From Ignavibacteriales bacterium (GTDB lineage: Bacteria; Bacteroidota; Ignavibacteria; Ignavibacteriales; Melioribacteraceae), in the NCBI GenBank assembly GCA_020635285.1, contig JACKAB010000012.1:1-64000 (forward strand): a DNA stretch of 64,000 nucleotides, given 5' to 3'. Shown here piece after piece: positions 1-9,484 of this stretch. The translations under genes were made by a program, and so were the position numbers. Positions within the stretch are counted from its first letter, which is position 1, and each line of letters begins with the position of its first letter. The notes beneath the pieces were generated by a model. That model worked only from the letters and a program-made list of their open reading frames with translations. It was not told the DNA's origin and made no database searches.

Positions 1-60
1 ATTATGCATTGAGGCTAACAATCTTTACTAGTATTAATATTATCATTTTAGAATTACTTG

Positions 61-134
61 TACCCACGACGGGATTCGAACCTGTGACCTACAGTTTAGG
101 AAACTGTTGCTCTATCCTGCTGAGCTACGTGGGC
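61..134 (-). tRNA. tRNA-Arg, anticodon CCT
   Basis: Read on the minus strand, this is a complete 74-nt cloverleaf. The 7-bp acceptor stem runs GCCCACG/CGTGGGT with a first G-U pair and an A discriminator. The anticodon stem is ACAGT/ACTGT around loop TTCCTAA, and the T-loop is GTTCGAATCC. The anticodon lies at 98-100 (minus strand) and reads CCT, so the tRNA decodes AGG as arginine. No CCA is encoded. It points away from the enolase gene. Confidence 0.96.
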
Positions 135-287
135 ATAAATGTTAAAATCGAACAATAAAAATAATCATATTCTTTTTCTTATCAAATTTACAATTTCTTA
201 ATATTCTTTAAATTGGAATTGGATTGGTTTTTAGATAATTTTACATCTATAAAACTAACTAATATTCTCATTTAAGGAGCATTAAAT

Positions 288-1577
288 ATGACAACTATTA
301 TTGATATTTTAGGAAGAGAAATTTTAGATTCAAGAGGAAACCCAACTGTTGAAGTTGAAGTTTTATTGGAATCTGGAATAATTGGAAGAGCCGCAGTACC
401 AAGTGGTGCTTCAACCGGCGAACACGAAGCTGTTGAGCTTAGAGATACAAAAAAGAAACGTTATGGCGGCAAGGGCGTTCAAAAAGCGGTAAGCAATGTA
501 AATGATATTATTGCAGATTTATTAATTGATTTTGACGCAGCTGACCAAGTTGCTATTGATAATTTTTTAATTGAATTAGATGGAACTCCAAACAAATCGA
601 AATTAGGTGCTAACGCAATTTTAGGTGTTTCTCTAGCTTGCGCTAAAGCTGCTGCAGAAGCTTTTGAATTACCTCTTTACAGATATATCGGCGGAACTAG
701 CGCACGTGTATTACCAGTTCCAATGATGAACATTCTTAATGGTGGTTCTCACGCAGATAACACTGTTGATTTTCAAGAGTTTATGGTAATGCCTCATGGA
801 GCTCCGAGCTTTGCCGAAGCTTTAAGAATGGGAACTGAAACTTTCCACGCACTTAAAGCTGTATTAAAGAAAAATGGTTATTCTACTTCTGTTGGCGATG
901 AAGGTGGATTTGCTCCAAACTTAAAATCTAACGAGCAAACTGTTGATTTAATTTTAGAAGCTATTACCAAAGCAGGTTACAAACCTGGCAAAGAAATTAG
1001 CTTAGCTCTAGATGTTGCATCAAGCGAAATGTATGATAAAAAGAAAAACAAATATATTTTCTTTAAGTCAGATAAATCAGAAAAAACTTCTGATGATATG
1101 ATTAAAATTTATGAAAAATTGTGCAAGCAATATCCTATTGTATCTATTGAAGATGGTTTAGATGAAAATGATTGGAAAGGTTGGAAAAATTTAACTACTG
1201 CTTTGGGAAGCAAAATTCAGTTAGTTGGCGATGATTTATTTGTTACAAATACTGAAAAACTTTCAAAAGGAATTGATGAAGGAATTGCAAATTCAATATT
1301 AATTAAAGTTAATCAAATTGGAACTTTAACCGAAACTTTAGATGCAATTGAAATGGCAAAAAGAGCCGGCTACACAAATGTTATTAGTCATAGAAGCGGC
1401 GAAACCGAAGATACAACAATTGCTGACATAGCCGTTGCAACCAATGCTGGTCAGATTAAAACCGGTTCTGCAAGCAGAAGTGATAGAATTGCAAAATATA
1501 ATCAACTCTTAAGAATTGAAGAAGAGTTAGATACAACAGCAATTTATCCGGGACTTTCAGCAGTTAATTTTAAATAG
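288..1577 (+). CDS. eno: Enolase (phosphopyruvate hydratase)
   Basis: Cytosolic glycolytic enzyme converting 2-phosphoglycerate to phosphoenolpyruvate with Mg2+. The 429-residue length is normal for bacterial enolase and the frame is unbroken. Visible functional residues: GASTGEHEA loop (40-48), SHADNT (154-159), E164, E205 in GDEGGFAP, Mg2+ ligands D242, E288 and D315, catalytic K340 in the ILIKVNQIGT signature, SHRSGETED (367-375) and K391. The ATG is preceded by AAGGAG about eight bases upstream. The gene stands alone, with a hairpin terminator directly downstream. It is one of the cleanest housekeeping genes in the window and so a useful reference for sequence quality. Confidence 0.98.
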   Translation: MTTIIDILGREILDSRGNPTVEVEVLLESGIIGRAAVPSGASTGEHEAVELRDTKKKRYGGKGVQKAVSNVNDIIADLLIDFDAADQVAIDNFLIELDGTPNKSKLGANAILGVSLACAKAAAEAFELPLYRYIGGTSARVLPVPMMNILNGGSHADNTVDFQEFMVMPHGAPSFAEALRMGTETFHALKAVLKKNGYSTSVGDEGGFAPNLKSNEQTVDLILEAITKAGYKPGKEISLALDVASSEMYDKKKNKYIFFKSDKSEKTSDDMIKIYEKLCKQYPIVSIEDGLDENDWKGWKNLTTALGSKIQLVGDDLFVTNTEKLSKGIDEGIANSILIKVNQIGTLTETLDAIEMAKRAGYTNVISHRSGETEDTTIADIAVATNAGQIKTGSASRSDRIAKYNQLLRIEEELDTTAIYPGLSAVNFK

Positions 1578-1599
1578 TAGTAATAAGATAATTATTAAA

Positions 1600-1627
1600 G
1601 AGCGTCTAATTTTATTAGGCGCTTTTT
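1600..1627 (+). terminator. Rho-independent terminator after enolase
   Basis: A 10-bp stem (1601-1610 with 1614-1623, one G-U pair) closes a 3-nt loop and is followed by a T run. It lies 23 bases after the enolase stop codon. Confidence 0.85.
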
Positions 1628-1935
1628 ATATCTAGAATAGTTAGTGTTAAAGCTAGTTAATAAACTTATAAGGTAAATAATATTCTTAATTGTTTTTAAT
1701 ATAATTGGACATACTTCTTAAGCCAATTAATAATGAACCGAGAAAAATATTATTATTAAAGAAGAGTATATAATAAATTCCATAGTATATTTTTTAATTA
1801 TTAATAATTCCAAATAACTGAAACAAATTCAATTTATTGTGATTTCAAACAATTAATTATCGATTGAAAAATAATTTATATTAAACCAGATTTCTACATT
1901 CTAAATAACTAGAAGTTTCTTAATAAGTCAATTTT
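1628..1935. other. AT-rich intergenic stretch
   Basis: About 300 bases of very AT-rich DNA between the enolase terminator and the decayed EamA gene. I see no open frame, RNA structure or repeat of note. It presumably held the promoter of the EamA gene, but no box is clear. Confidence 0.5.
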
Positions 1936-2815
1936 ATGCCCTACATTGGTGAAATATCTGCATTAATAACAGCCATACTATGGGCTGGCACCGCAATTGT
2001 ATTTACAGAAGCGACAAAAATTGTTGGATCGTATGTTGTAAATATAACTCGCCTAATTCTTGCAACTTTTTATTTAGTATTTATCATACTTATCTTCAAT
2101 TTTCAATTTCTAATTTCTTGGGAGCAAATTTATTTATTAGGATTAAGTGGAATTGTTGGACTGCTTTTGGCGATGGTTTTCTTTTAAAGCATTTCAGTAT
2201 ATTGGTGCTAGGTTAAGCATGTTGGTTATGACTCTCTCTCCGCCTCTTGCTGCATTCTTTGCTTACATTTATCTTGGTGAAAGTCTTTCAAACTGGGGAA
2301 TCATTGGAATTGTTATAACAATTTTTGGAGTTTCTCTTGTTGTACTTAAAAGATCTGAGCAGCCCTCAAATGATTATAAAAAACAACCTCGGCTACTTTT
2401 GCTTTTTAGGCGCATTAGGTCAGGCTGCAAATTTAATTTTGGCAAAAGAGGCATTTCAACTTGGTGAAATAAATGCATTTGTTGCAACATTTTATAGAAT
2501 GGTTCCATCTATTCCTTTTATGTTTTTACTTGGTTCAATTTACAGAAGAAAAGAAATAGTATTAAAATACTTAAATATAAAAAGACGCTCTTCGACTAAT
2601 TATTATTGGGTCGATTATAGGTCCATTTTAGGAATAACATTTAGCTTACTTGCAATTACAAATACAAAGGTTGGGATTGTGCTACTCTAATGGCAACGGT
2701 TCCAATACTCATGCTGCCATTGATAAAATATTATTACAAAGAGAAGTTATCAGTTCTATCAATTGTTGGAGCTTTTATCGCTTGTATTGGAATTGCAGTT
2801 TTATTTTTGAAGTAA
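1936..2815 (+). pseudogene. EamA/DMT-family transporter, multiply frameshifted
   Basis: Joining three frames gives a typical ten-helix drug/metabolite transporter. The N-terminal part starts at 1936 (ALITAILWAGTAIVF). A middle part around 2190-2370 reads YIGARLSMLVMTLSPPLAAF then LGESLSNWGIIGIVI. A C-terminal part reads LGALGQAANLILAKEAF and ends near 2690-2815 with GAFIACIGIAVLFLK. At least five single-base indels break the frame: near 2158, 2190, 2375, between 2590 and 2635, and near 2680. Most lie in short runs of one base. With this many lesions in 880 bp, true decay looks more likely here than isolated sequencing error. The substrate cannot be inferred. Confidence 0.8.
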
Positions 2816-2816
2816 A

Positions 2817-4019
2817 TCACTTTTTAGACTTTTCATATTCATAAATAATCTTACCGAGCTTCGCCATAAAAGGAAAGCCTATTTCCTCATATTCATATTT
2901 GTCATCATTAAAAATTTGGTTTTCATTTAAAAATAAAGTCGCAGAAAGAAAAAACTCAACATTATTTTCTTCATCAACAATGTAAGCATTGTCTGTTAAA
3001 AACCCGTAAGCATCGCCGACTTTATTATAAATTTTTATATTGCGCGGAATTGGTTCTTTTGAATCTCCGAACATTAAAAACTTAACGTAACTGTCCCAAT
3101 ACTCTTCTGAATTATATTTTGGACATTCACTTTCCCTTGGTAACATCGACATATATTTTTTTAGAAATTTATAATCTTCTAAAGTTAAATTAAATTGCTC
3201 TTCTTTAGAGAACTCTTCGGGAAACAAAATTCGCATTAATAAATTATGCTGATCTCTCAACCCAAAATAATTATTGTGTGAAAAATCTTTTGGCTCCTTA
3301 ACTAAAGTATCATTTTGTATAAAACCTTTCCCTCTTATTGTATTTTCTAAATCAAGCTTAAAGTCAATTGAATCATACCTTTCCGGTTGATGATAAATTA
3401 TATTTCCACTTTCATCATAAAAATCAATTGGATTTGTTTGCATGTTTTGATCAGCTGTTCTCGCTACTTCAAGTCGATGTATAATTTTTGTATTGTTGAA
3501 TCCCCTATTTTTTAATCGTTCATTTATTTCTTTTTGTCCAAGAAAATCATAAAGTCTGTTGAAAGATTCATTATCACTGACTAAAAATATTTGCTTTATA
3601 TAATTTGCAATATTCGGGTAACCGCATTCGTCTTTATAATTTTTACCAAATGAAACGTGTCCCTCGTAAACACTATCAATTGAGAGATGTGTAAATTTAT
3701 TTAATCCATCAACATTGATTTCATTTATTTTTTCTAAAGCCAAAACTGCTGCCGGTAATTTTACTGTACTTGCGGGATAAAAGTATTTTTTGGGTTTTTC
3801 ATTAAACGAAAAAGTGTTAAATTTTATTTCTCCGTTTTCATCTCGGTCAATCTGTGTATATAATATTTGAACTTCATATTTATCTAAGTTTTCAATCACC
3901 GGAGATAATTTTTCTGAGTTCTGTTTTACTAAATCTTCCAATATATTTATAGTTTGTCCCAAAGTTAAGCTCCCAAAAAATTGCGTGATAAATATTATAG
4001 AAATAAATAATGTTTTCAT
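2817..4019 (-). CDS. Exported serine hydrolase of the class A beta-lactamase fold
   Basis: 400 residues with a Sec signal peptide (about 1-21). The three active-site motifs of the beta-lactamase/penicillin-binding superfamily are present: S84-T-V-K87 (SxxK), S148-D-N150 (SDN) and K333-V-G335 in place of KTG. That arrangement fits the Beta-lactamase2 family, but the long insertions around 190-300 and the KVG motif argue against a classical penicillinase. It is probably a periplasmic or surface hydrolase; the substrate is unknown. The gene follows the HisN-like gene by 25 bases on the same strand, so they are likely co-transcribed, although no functional link is obvious. It ends one base past the decayed EamA gene, which is convergent. 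Confidence 0.8.
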   Translation of the reverse strand: MKTLFISIIFITQFFGSLTLGQTINILEDLVKQNSEKLSPVIENLDKYEVQILYTQIDRDENGEIKFNTFSFNEKPKKYFYPASTVKLPAAVLALEKINEINVDGLNKFTHLSIDSVYEGHVSFGKNYKDECGYPNIANYIKQIFLVSDNESFNRLYDFLGQKEINERLKNRGFNNTKIIHRLEVARTADQNMQTNPIDFYDESGNIIYHQPERYDSIDFKLDLENTIRGKGFIQNDTLVKEPKDFSHNNYFGLRDQHNLLMRILFPEEFSKEEQFNLTLEDYKFLKKYMSMLPRESECPKYNSEEYWDSYVKFLMFGDSKEPIPRNIKIYNKVGDAYGFLTDNAYIVDEENNVEFFLSATLFLNENQIFNDDKYEYEEIGFPFMAKLGKIIYEYEKSKK

Positions 4020-4044
4020 TTGAACTCTTTAAAATTTGCCAGAC

Positions 4045-4830
4045 TTAATCATTTAGTATTTTTAGAATTTCTTTGTGCAAGTTTGGTGTTGCAACAATAA
4101 CACTATCGCCTTCAATAGGATTTCCTCCATTATAATCTGTAATAACGCCGCCAGCACCATTAATAATGGGTATTAAGGCAATTGTATCCCAAACTGACAT
4201 AATCGGGTCAATCATTATTTGAGCAAAACCGGAAGCAACTAAATAATAGCCGTAGCAATCTCCCCACTGTCGGTAAAGTTTCACCTTCCTCATAAGATTT
4301 TCAAACTTTGGTAAGTTTTGAAACTCTTCAAATGCCAAATGATCCGTTGTTAATAAAACTGCCTCACTCAGATTTTGTACGTCTTTAATTTTAACTAAAT
4401 TTCCATTTAATTCAGTGTTAACATTATCTCCTATTAAAAATTCATCTAAAATTGGCTGATGAAAAACACCGAGAATTGGTTTACCATTTTTAGTTAATGC
4501 AATCAAGGTTCCAAATGTTACTGCGCCGCATATAAAACTTTTGGTTCCATCAATTGGGTCAAGTATCCATTGATATTCAGCGTTTTCATTATATTTTCCA
4601 AACTCTTCTCCAAGAATTCCATGTGTGGGAAATTCTTTCATAATTATTTCTCTTAATTTCTCTTCTGCAGTTTTATCAGCAATTGTAACTGGTGAATCAT
4701 CATGTTTTGTTTCTATATCAAAATTATTTCTGAAATACTTTTTAATAATTTTACCACTCGCTTCGGATAAATATTTGCTGAATTTTTTAAATTCGGCTAT
4801 CTCAATATTATCATTCATTTGTAATTCCAT
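4045..4830 (-). CDS. hisN: Inositol-monophosphatase-family phosphatase, histidinol-phosphatase (HisN) type
   Basis: 261 residues of the Mg2+-dependent inositol monophosphatase fold. Metal ligands are visible as E75 in GEEFG and D91/D94 in the WILDPIDGTKSF motif. A second motif, SVWDTIALIPIINGAGG, lies near 210-230. The GEEFG plus DPIDGTKSFI...FGTLIAL...QP pattern is most like histidinol-phosphatases of this family (histidine biosynthesis), but inositol or nucleotide phosphatase activity cannot be excluded. No his genes are nearby. The start is the first Met of MELQMNDN; the second Met is an alternative. It is divergent from tsaC with a 54-base gap that must hold both promoters. Confidence 0.82.
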   Translation of the reverse strand: MELQMNDNIEIAEFKKFSKYLSEASGKIIKKYFRNNFDIETKHDDSPVTIADKTAEEKLREIIMKEFPTHGILGEEFGKYNENAEYQWILDPIDGTKSFICGAVTFGTLIALTKNGKPILGVFHQPILDEFLIGDNVNTELNGNLVKIKDVQNLSEAVLLTTDHLAFEEFQNLPKFENLMRKVKLYRQWGDCYGYYLVASGFAQIMIDPIMSVWDTIALIPIINGAGGVITDYNGGNPIEGDSVIVATPNLHKEILKILND

Positions 4831-4884
4831 TTGTTAATTTTTCACAATATTATTCTTATTATTGAATAACAAAATAAAACAATT

Positions 4885-5850
4885 ATGAAACTTTTAGAAG
4901 CTACAACTGAAAATATAAATTCGGCTGTTCAAGTATTAAAGGATGGCGGATTAGTCGCTTTTCCAACAGAAACTGTTTATGGCATTGGTGCAAATGGATT
5001 TGATCCAATTGCTGTTGCCAAAATTTTTGAAGTTAAAAAACGACCGGCATTCAACCCGCTTATCTTACATATCTCTTCAATTGAAATGCTTGATAAGATT
5101 GCTGAATATTCTAATTCTAAGATTAAATTCTTAATCGATAAATTTTGGCCAGGGCCGCTGACTTTGATTCTGCCCAAAAAGGAAATTGTTCCCTACATTG
5201 TTACTTCCGGTTTAGAAACTGTTGCAGTAAGAATGCCAAATAATAAAGTGGCGTTAGAATTGATTTCTAAATTAGGAAAACCAATAGCGGCACCAAGCGC
5301 AAATAGTTTTAGCAGATTAAGTCCCACAAAAGCAGAACACGTGGTTAATCAACTTGGAGAAAATATTGATATAATTTTAGACGGTGGAAATTGCCAAGTG
5401 GGAGTTGAGTCAACAATAATAGAAATTTTGGAGGACAAACAACTTATACTCCGCCCTGGGGGAATTCCAACCGAAGAAATTGAAAAAGCAATCGGCAAGC
5501 TTTCTGGAAGTGAAAATGTAATTAATCCAAATTCTCCGGGGCAATTACAAATTCATTATGCACCTAAAATTCCAATTAAATTTTATAGCGAAAGTGAATT
5601 AGAAGCTAATAAAAACAAAAAAATTGGAGTGATATTTTTTAATGAATCTAAATTCGAAAATCATTTTGACGTGATAAAGATATTATCAAAAACTGGAGAT
5701 TTAAGAGAAGCGGCTTCTAAATTATTTGCATTTTTACATGAACTTGAAAATTTAAATCTCGATTTAATTTTAGTTGAGCCGGTAGAAAAAAGTAATTTAG
5801 GCATTGCAATAATGGATAGACTAACAAAAGCCGTTAATAAATATTTATAA
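4885..5850 (+). CDS. tsaC: Threonylcarbamoyl-AMP synthase (Sua5/YwlC type)
   Basis: Makes threonylcarbamoyl-AMP from threonine, bicarbonate and ATP, the first step of t6A37 modification of ANN-decoding tRNAs. The N-terminal YrdC domain (about 1-190) shows GGLVAFPTETVYGIGANG, the KKRPAFNPLILHI segment, KFWPGPLTLIL and PIAAPSANSFSRLSPT. The 321-residue length and a C-terminal Sua5 domain (about 215-321, after SPGQLQIHYAPKIP) mark it as the long Sua5 form. The frame is intact. It converges on the methyltransferase gene with a one-base gap. Confidence 0.95.
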   Translation: MKLLEATTENINSAVQVLKDGGLVAFPTETVYGIGANGFDPIAVAKIFEVKKRPAFNPLILHISSIEMLDKIAEYSNSKIKFLIDKFWPGPLTLILPKKEIVPYIVTSGLETVAVRMPNNKVALELISKLGKPIAAPSANSFSRLSPTKAEHVVNQLGENIDIILDGGNCQVGVESTIIEILEDKQLILRPGGIPTEEIEKAIGKLSGSENVINPNSPGQLQIHYAPKIPIKFYSESELEANKNKKIGVIFFNESKFENHFDVIKILSKTGDLREAASKLFAFLHELENLNLDLILVEPVEKSNLGIAIMDRLTKAVNKYL

Positions 5851-5851
5851 G

Positions 5852-6463
5852 TTATTCCACCAAAACTAAATGAGATGTTTGTGGCTGGTTTTTGATATCT
5901 TTTATTTTGCTCAAATTTGCTTCCGAAATTAAAAAATCAATTCCCCCATTTTTTACATAATTTTTAAAATTATTGTAATGATCTTTTCCAGCAAAATATT
6001 CAACAACTACATTTGCCTTTCCCCAAAAAGTATTGGGAGTTGGAGTAATATAATCACCAACAATAATATTTCTTGCAATTAATTTCATTTCCAATAAAAC
6101 TTTAATTCTTTCTTCCTCCGGCATTTCATGAATTACATACGTCATTACCGCAAAATCAAATTTGGTATCATCATGTTTCTTTAGTTTATCAATATCACCA
6201 TGAAAAAAGGAAATGTTTTTCTGCTTATCAATTTTCAGTCTGGAATCTGCAACAGAAATATTTTTTGAGGAAAGATCCAAACCCAAAATATTATTACAAT
6301 GTTCTGCTAATTGAAAAGCAAGTCTTCCCGTCCCACAGCCCACATCTATAACGCTGCTTTGTTTAGGGATTAAACTTTTTATTTGCTGAAACATTTTATC
6401 TTGATTTGGTGCAATAATTTTATCGTAAAAATGTCCGTCGTACCAATGTTTTTTATCATTCAT
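5852..6463 (-). CDS. Class I SAM-dependent methyltransferase
   Basis: 203 residues with a Rossmann-type methyltransferase core. The motif I glycine loop is VIDVGCGTGRLAFQLAE (about 40-56), followed by the acidic end of strand 2 (LGLDLSS) and motif IV-like FDFAVMTYVIHEMPEEER. It is in the Methyltransf_11/25 group. The substrate is not recognisable. It lies six bases downstream of the TauE/SafE gene on the same strand and is probably in one transcript with it. Confidence 0.8.
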   Translation of the reverse strand: MNDKKHWYDGHFYDKIIAPNQDKMFQQIKSLIPKQSSVIDVGCGTGRLAFQLAEHCNNILGLDLSSKNISVADSRLKIDKQKNISFFHGDIDKLKKHDDTKFDFAVMTYVIHEMPEEERIKVLLEMKLIARNIIVGDYITPTPNTFWGKANVVVEYFAGKDHYNNFKNYVKNGGIDFLISEANLSKIKDIKNQPQTSHLVLVE

Positions 6464-6469
6464 ACTTTT

Positions 6470-7219
6470 CTAAAATCCCCCTAATAATTTGAATGACATT
6501 ACAATAATTGCTGCGATCAAAATTATTTTTATTAATTTCTCCCCTTTTTTAGCTGCTAGTTTTGCAGACCACCAGGCACCAACCCAAGAACCGACTCCTA
6601 ATATTATTCCATATATCCAGTTGACATTATCTGTAACAATAAATATGATTAATGCAGGAATTGTGTAAAGCATTATTATAAAAAGTTTGTGTGAGTTTAC
6701 ATAAAGTAATTTCATTTTTAAAATATTATGTAAAGAAATCATAAACAAAAACCCAATGCCAACTTGGATGAACCCACCATAGAAACCAAGCAAAATCATT
6801 ACCGGATAAATTAGCCATGGAAGTTTTTTGGTAATTTTTTCTTCTACATAATGCTTTGAGCTTGGAACTAGAATCGTAATCGCAATTCCAATCATTACAA
6901 TACCTAGAATTTTTTGGAATAGGTCATCACTTATTTTTGTGGAATAAAAAGCTCCTAAAATTGCTCCCGGGAGTGTTAGTAAGCCTAATTTTAAACTTAA
7001 CTTAATCTGACTAACATTCTCTTTTCTAAATGAAAGAATGCCGGCCATATTTTGGGAAAGCAATGCAATTCTATTTGTACCGTTTGCAACTGAAGAATCT
7101 AAACCTAGAAAAATCAATATAGGTAGGCTTATTGAAGAACCTCCGCCCGCAAAAACATTAATAAAGCTGGTTAATACTCCAACTCCAAACAACAAAAGAG
7201 CTTCTAAAAATGTGGGCAT
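6470..7219 (-). CDS. TauE/SafE-family sulfite/anion exporter
   Basis: 249 residues, almost entirely hydrophobic, with about seven or eight predicted membrane segments. The family's duplicated pattern is present: GVGVLTSFINVFAGGGSSISLPILIFLGL near the N-terminus and LLGFYGGFIQVGIGFLFMISL in the second half. Family members export sulfite, sulfoacetate or related organosulfur anions; the specific substrate here is unknown. It is upstream of and close to the methyltransferase gene and separated from the azurin gene by a terminator. Confidence 0.88.
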   Translation of the reverse strand: MPTFLEALLLFGVGVLTSFINVFAGGGSSISLPILIFLGLDSSVANGTNRIALLSQNMAGILSFRKENVSQIKLSLKLGLLTLPGAILGAFYSTKISDDLFQKILGIVMIGIAITILVPSSKHYVEEKITKKLPWLIYPVMILLGFYGGFIQVGIGFLFMISLHNILKMKLLYVNSHKLFIIMLYTIPALIIFIVTDNVNWIYGIILGVGSWVGAWWSAKLAAKKGEKLIKIILIAAIIVMSFKLLGGF

Positions 7220-7254
7220 TTAAAATAATTTTATCTGAGTAAATAATTGAATTA

Positions 7255-7290
7255 AAAAATTCCCACAATTGGTTTTATTGCGGGAATTTT
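7255..7290 (-). terminator. Rho-independent terminator after the azurin gene
   Basis: A 9-bp stem (7261-7269 with 7277-7285, one wobble) with a 7-nt loop. On the minus strand it is followed by a T run (7255-7260). It lies just downstream of the azurin stop codon and upstream of the TauE/SafE start. Confidence 0.75.
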
Positions 7291-7295
7291 AGAAC

Positions 7296-7775
7296 CTATC
7301 TAACTATTAAATTTCCTTGCATAGTAATATAATGTCCGGGAAAACTACAAACGAATTTGTAAGTTCCTTGAGCAGGTGCATCAAATTCAATTACTGTTTT
7401 TTCTCCAGGTCCAAGTAATTTTGAGTGAACAATAATATTTTCAGTTTCATCAGCTGGAATGTAATTATTATCCTTTGCAGCAACTGCTTTGGCTGCAAAA
7501 GTTGCCAAATCAACGTTGGGTTTTAATAAAATAAAATTATGACCCATTTTATCAATTGGCATTTTTCCAATGTTTTCAAAGTTTACTTTTATTTTATCAC
7601 CTGCTTTAACAACCATTGCCTTCAAGTTGTATTGCATTTGATCATTGGCAGTTAGATTAAACTCAACGGTTTTGGGTCCTTCATTCTGTGCAGTTTCTTT
7701 TTTGCTCTCACCGCCGCAAGAAACAAGACTTACGAGAATTAAACTGGCAAACATATATTTTATTTTGGTCAACAT
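7296..7775 (-). CDS. Azurin-like blue copper lipoprotein
   Basis: 159 residues. The signal peptide ends in lipobox LVSC with Cys20 as the lipidated residue, so it is probably anchored in a membrane facing the periplasm. A Gly/Glu-rich linker leads into a cupredoxin domain (about 36-159). All type 1 copper ligands of azurin are present: H79 (MGHN), C143, H148 and M152 in the C-SFPG-H-YIT-M loop. It likely carries electrons between periplasmic or respiratory partners; no partner gene is adjacent. A monocistronic arrangement is suggested by the terminator downstream. Confidence 0.93.
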   Translation of the reverse strand: MLTKIKYMFASLILVSLVSCGGESKKETAQNEGPKTVEFNLTANDQMQYNLKAMVVKAGDKIKVNFENIGKMPIDKMGHNFILLKPNVDLATFAAKAVAAKDNNYIPADETENIIVHSKLLGPGEKTVIEFDAPAQGTYKFVCSFPGHYITMQGNLIVR

Positions 7776-7922
7776 TTGTAACTCCGTTTATTTTTAGATA
7801 CTGTAAAAATACAAATTTACATTCATTTTTTAAGAGATAAACTTTCAACCTCTTTTTGTATCCATTGAATAAACATAAAAATTTGTATGTTTCATATTAT
7901 TTTTAAATATTTAATATAAATT

Positions 7923-8546
7923 ATGAATTACTTAGAAATTATTGGGTACATCGGTTCTGCCCTTATTGCTATATCTTTAATGATGAAAAATATTTATTAC
8001 TTGCGTAGAATAAATTTAATTGGTGCATCTACCTTTGCCGTTTATGGATTACTGGTTGGTGCTGTTCCGGTTTTTATTTTGAACAGTTTCATTTCTCTTG
8101 TGGATATTTATTACATAATTGAAATGAAAAAACAGAAGGAATATTTTACGCTTTTGCAAATAGATAAAGCAAGTGATGTTCTTTTAAATAAGTTTTTTAA
8201 TTTCTATGAGAGAGATATTAAAAAGTTTTTCCCAAAATTTGATATTTCTAAAATTGAAGAGGATAAAAGTTTTTTCATTTTGCGTAATTTAATTCCTGTT
8301 GGCTTATTTGCCTATAAAGAAATTAGCGAAACCGAAATCTTAATAGAGTTGGATTACGCAATTCCAGATTATAGAGACTTAAAAAATGCCAGGTTTGTTT
8401 ACTTCGCTCAGTCAAACCATTTTAATAAAAGAGGTTATAAAAAATTAACCGCAGAAACCGAGAGCGAAATTCATAAAAAATATTTACACAAAGTTGGATT
8501 TAAAGAATCTGAAAGTAACCCAAACCTTTTTGTAAAAAATATTTAA
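7923..8546 (+). CDS. YgjV-like inner membrane protein with C-terminal soluble domain
   Basis: 207 residues. The first ~75 contain three hydrophobic segments (LEIIGYIGSALIAISLMMKN; LIGASTFAVYGLLVGAVP; VFILNSFISLVDIYYI) of the YgjV/Imp-YgjV type. The remaining ~130 residues form a charged soluble domain that I do not recognise beyond its frequent association with this membrane part in Bacteroidota. No function is established. Its stop overlaps the convergent amidotransferase gene by four bases. Confidence 0.65.
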   Translation: MNYLEIIGYIGSALIAISLMMKNIYYLRRINLIGASTFAVYGLLVGAVPVFILNSFISLVDIYYIIEMKKQKEYFTLLQIDKASDVLLNKFFNFYERDIKKFFPKFDISKIEEDKSFFILRNLIPVGLFAYKEISETEILIELDYAIPDYRDLKNARFVYFAQSNHFNKRGYKKLTAETESEIHKKYLHKVGFKESESNPNLFVKNI

Positions 8547-9403
8547 CCAACCTTATTCGTTAAATTATCCACAGCCATATTTAAAAAATTTGGAATTACG
8601 GTATTGCGAGTTAGCGTAATATTATCTGGATTCGCAAGGTGATTTAACATTTCTTCTAATTTCTTTTCGCCGTATTCTTCAACAACTTGCTTTTGTCTTT
8701 CCGGCTGTAAAAAATGATGCTGCATACTTGGAATATCCGCTTCCGGATGAAACTGGGTTCCAATAATTTCATTAGAAATTCTAATTGCCATCATCGCTCG
8801 CGGCAGTTCTACATGCGGTCTAATTTTTTCTTTAACAATTAATTTTGCGCCCAGTTCTCTAAAAGATTTTTTATTTGGATTAACTACTTGCCAAGATCTA
8901 AAATCAGCACCATAAAAAATTTCGGGTAATTCTTTTAGTATGTTATCTAATCTTCCAAGTTCAGTTTTATGGATTGGAACTATGCCAAAAGATTTTGAGT
9001 TTCTTGGAATTACATCGCCAAGCTCAAAATAACGTGCCATGATCTGAAAAGAGTGACAAATAAAAAAAATAAACTTTTTTTTCTTTGTTTTATTTTGATT
9101 GTTAGTCCAAATTTTATCTAAAAGTTTGAAATATTTTTTTTCCCACTGTGTCCCTTTTCCATCAAACGGATCTCCAGGTCCGCCTGAAGAAATAAAAATA
9201 TCATAACTCATATCTGGTATTTCGCCTTTATATCGGGTATCAAAAATATCATATTTCAAATCAACATCGGTGTATCGTTCATCTGCTTCTTTAATAATAT
9301 CTTGAATGCAGCGCATTCCTTGATTTTCTTCATTATTGTATAAATCAATAATTGCGGATTTAATTTTCACTACTTTTCCTTCTTTTTTTTCATTAAAATG
9401 CAT
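8543..9403 (-). CDS. Class I glutamine amidotransferase-like protein
   Basis: 286 residues. The amidotransferase triad pattern is visible: an oxyanion-strand motif DIFISSGGPGDPFDG, a nucleophile Cys in FFICHSFQIMARYF (in place of the common GxCxGxQ) and GTQFHPEAD carrying His and Glu. The fold resembles GMP synthase/GATase1 domains without a synthase partner, so it is either a stand-alone amidotransferase or a gamma-glutamyl hydrolase-like enzyme. The nucleophile elbow is atypical (CHSFQ), which makes the activity uncertain. The start at 9403 lies eight bases from the start of a spurious divergent frame. Confidence 0.75.
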   Translation of the reverse strand: MHFNEKKEGKVVKIKSAIIDLYNNEENQGMRCIQDIIKEADERYTDVDLKYDIFDTRYKGEIPDMSYDIFISSGGPGDPFDGKGTQWEKKYFKLLDKIWTNNQNKTKKKKFIFFICHSFQIMARYFELGDVIPRNSKSFGIVPIHKTELGRLDNILKELPEIFYGADFRSWQVVNPNKKSFRELGAKLIVKEKIRPHVELPRAMMAIRISNEIIGTQFHPEADIPSMQHHFLQPERQKQVVEEYGEKKLEEMLNHLANPDNITLTRNTVIPNFLNMAVDNLTNKVG

Positions 9404-9484
9404 CCAAATATAGTTAATATTGTTTTATACTTCTATGGAACAATTCTAAATTCGTTCAACAATAATTCGTTAAATTTACATTAT

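Noticed and set aside
9398..9484. Upstream in-frame start for the zinc-ribbon-like gene
   Set aside because: It overlaps the start of the divergent amidotransferase gene and gives a low-complexity leader; the ATG at 9485 is preferred.
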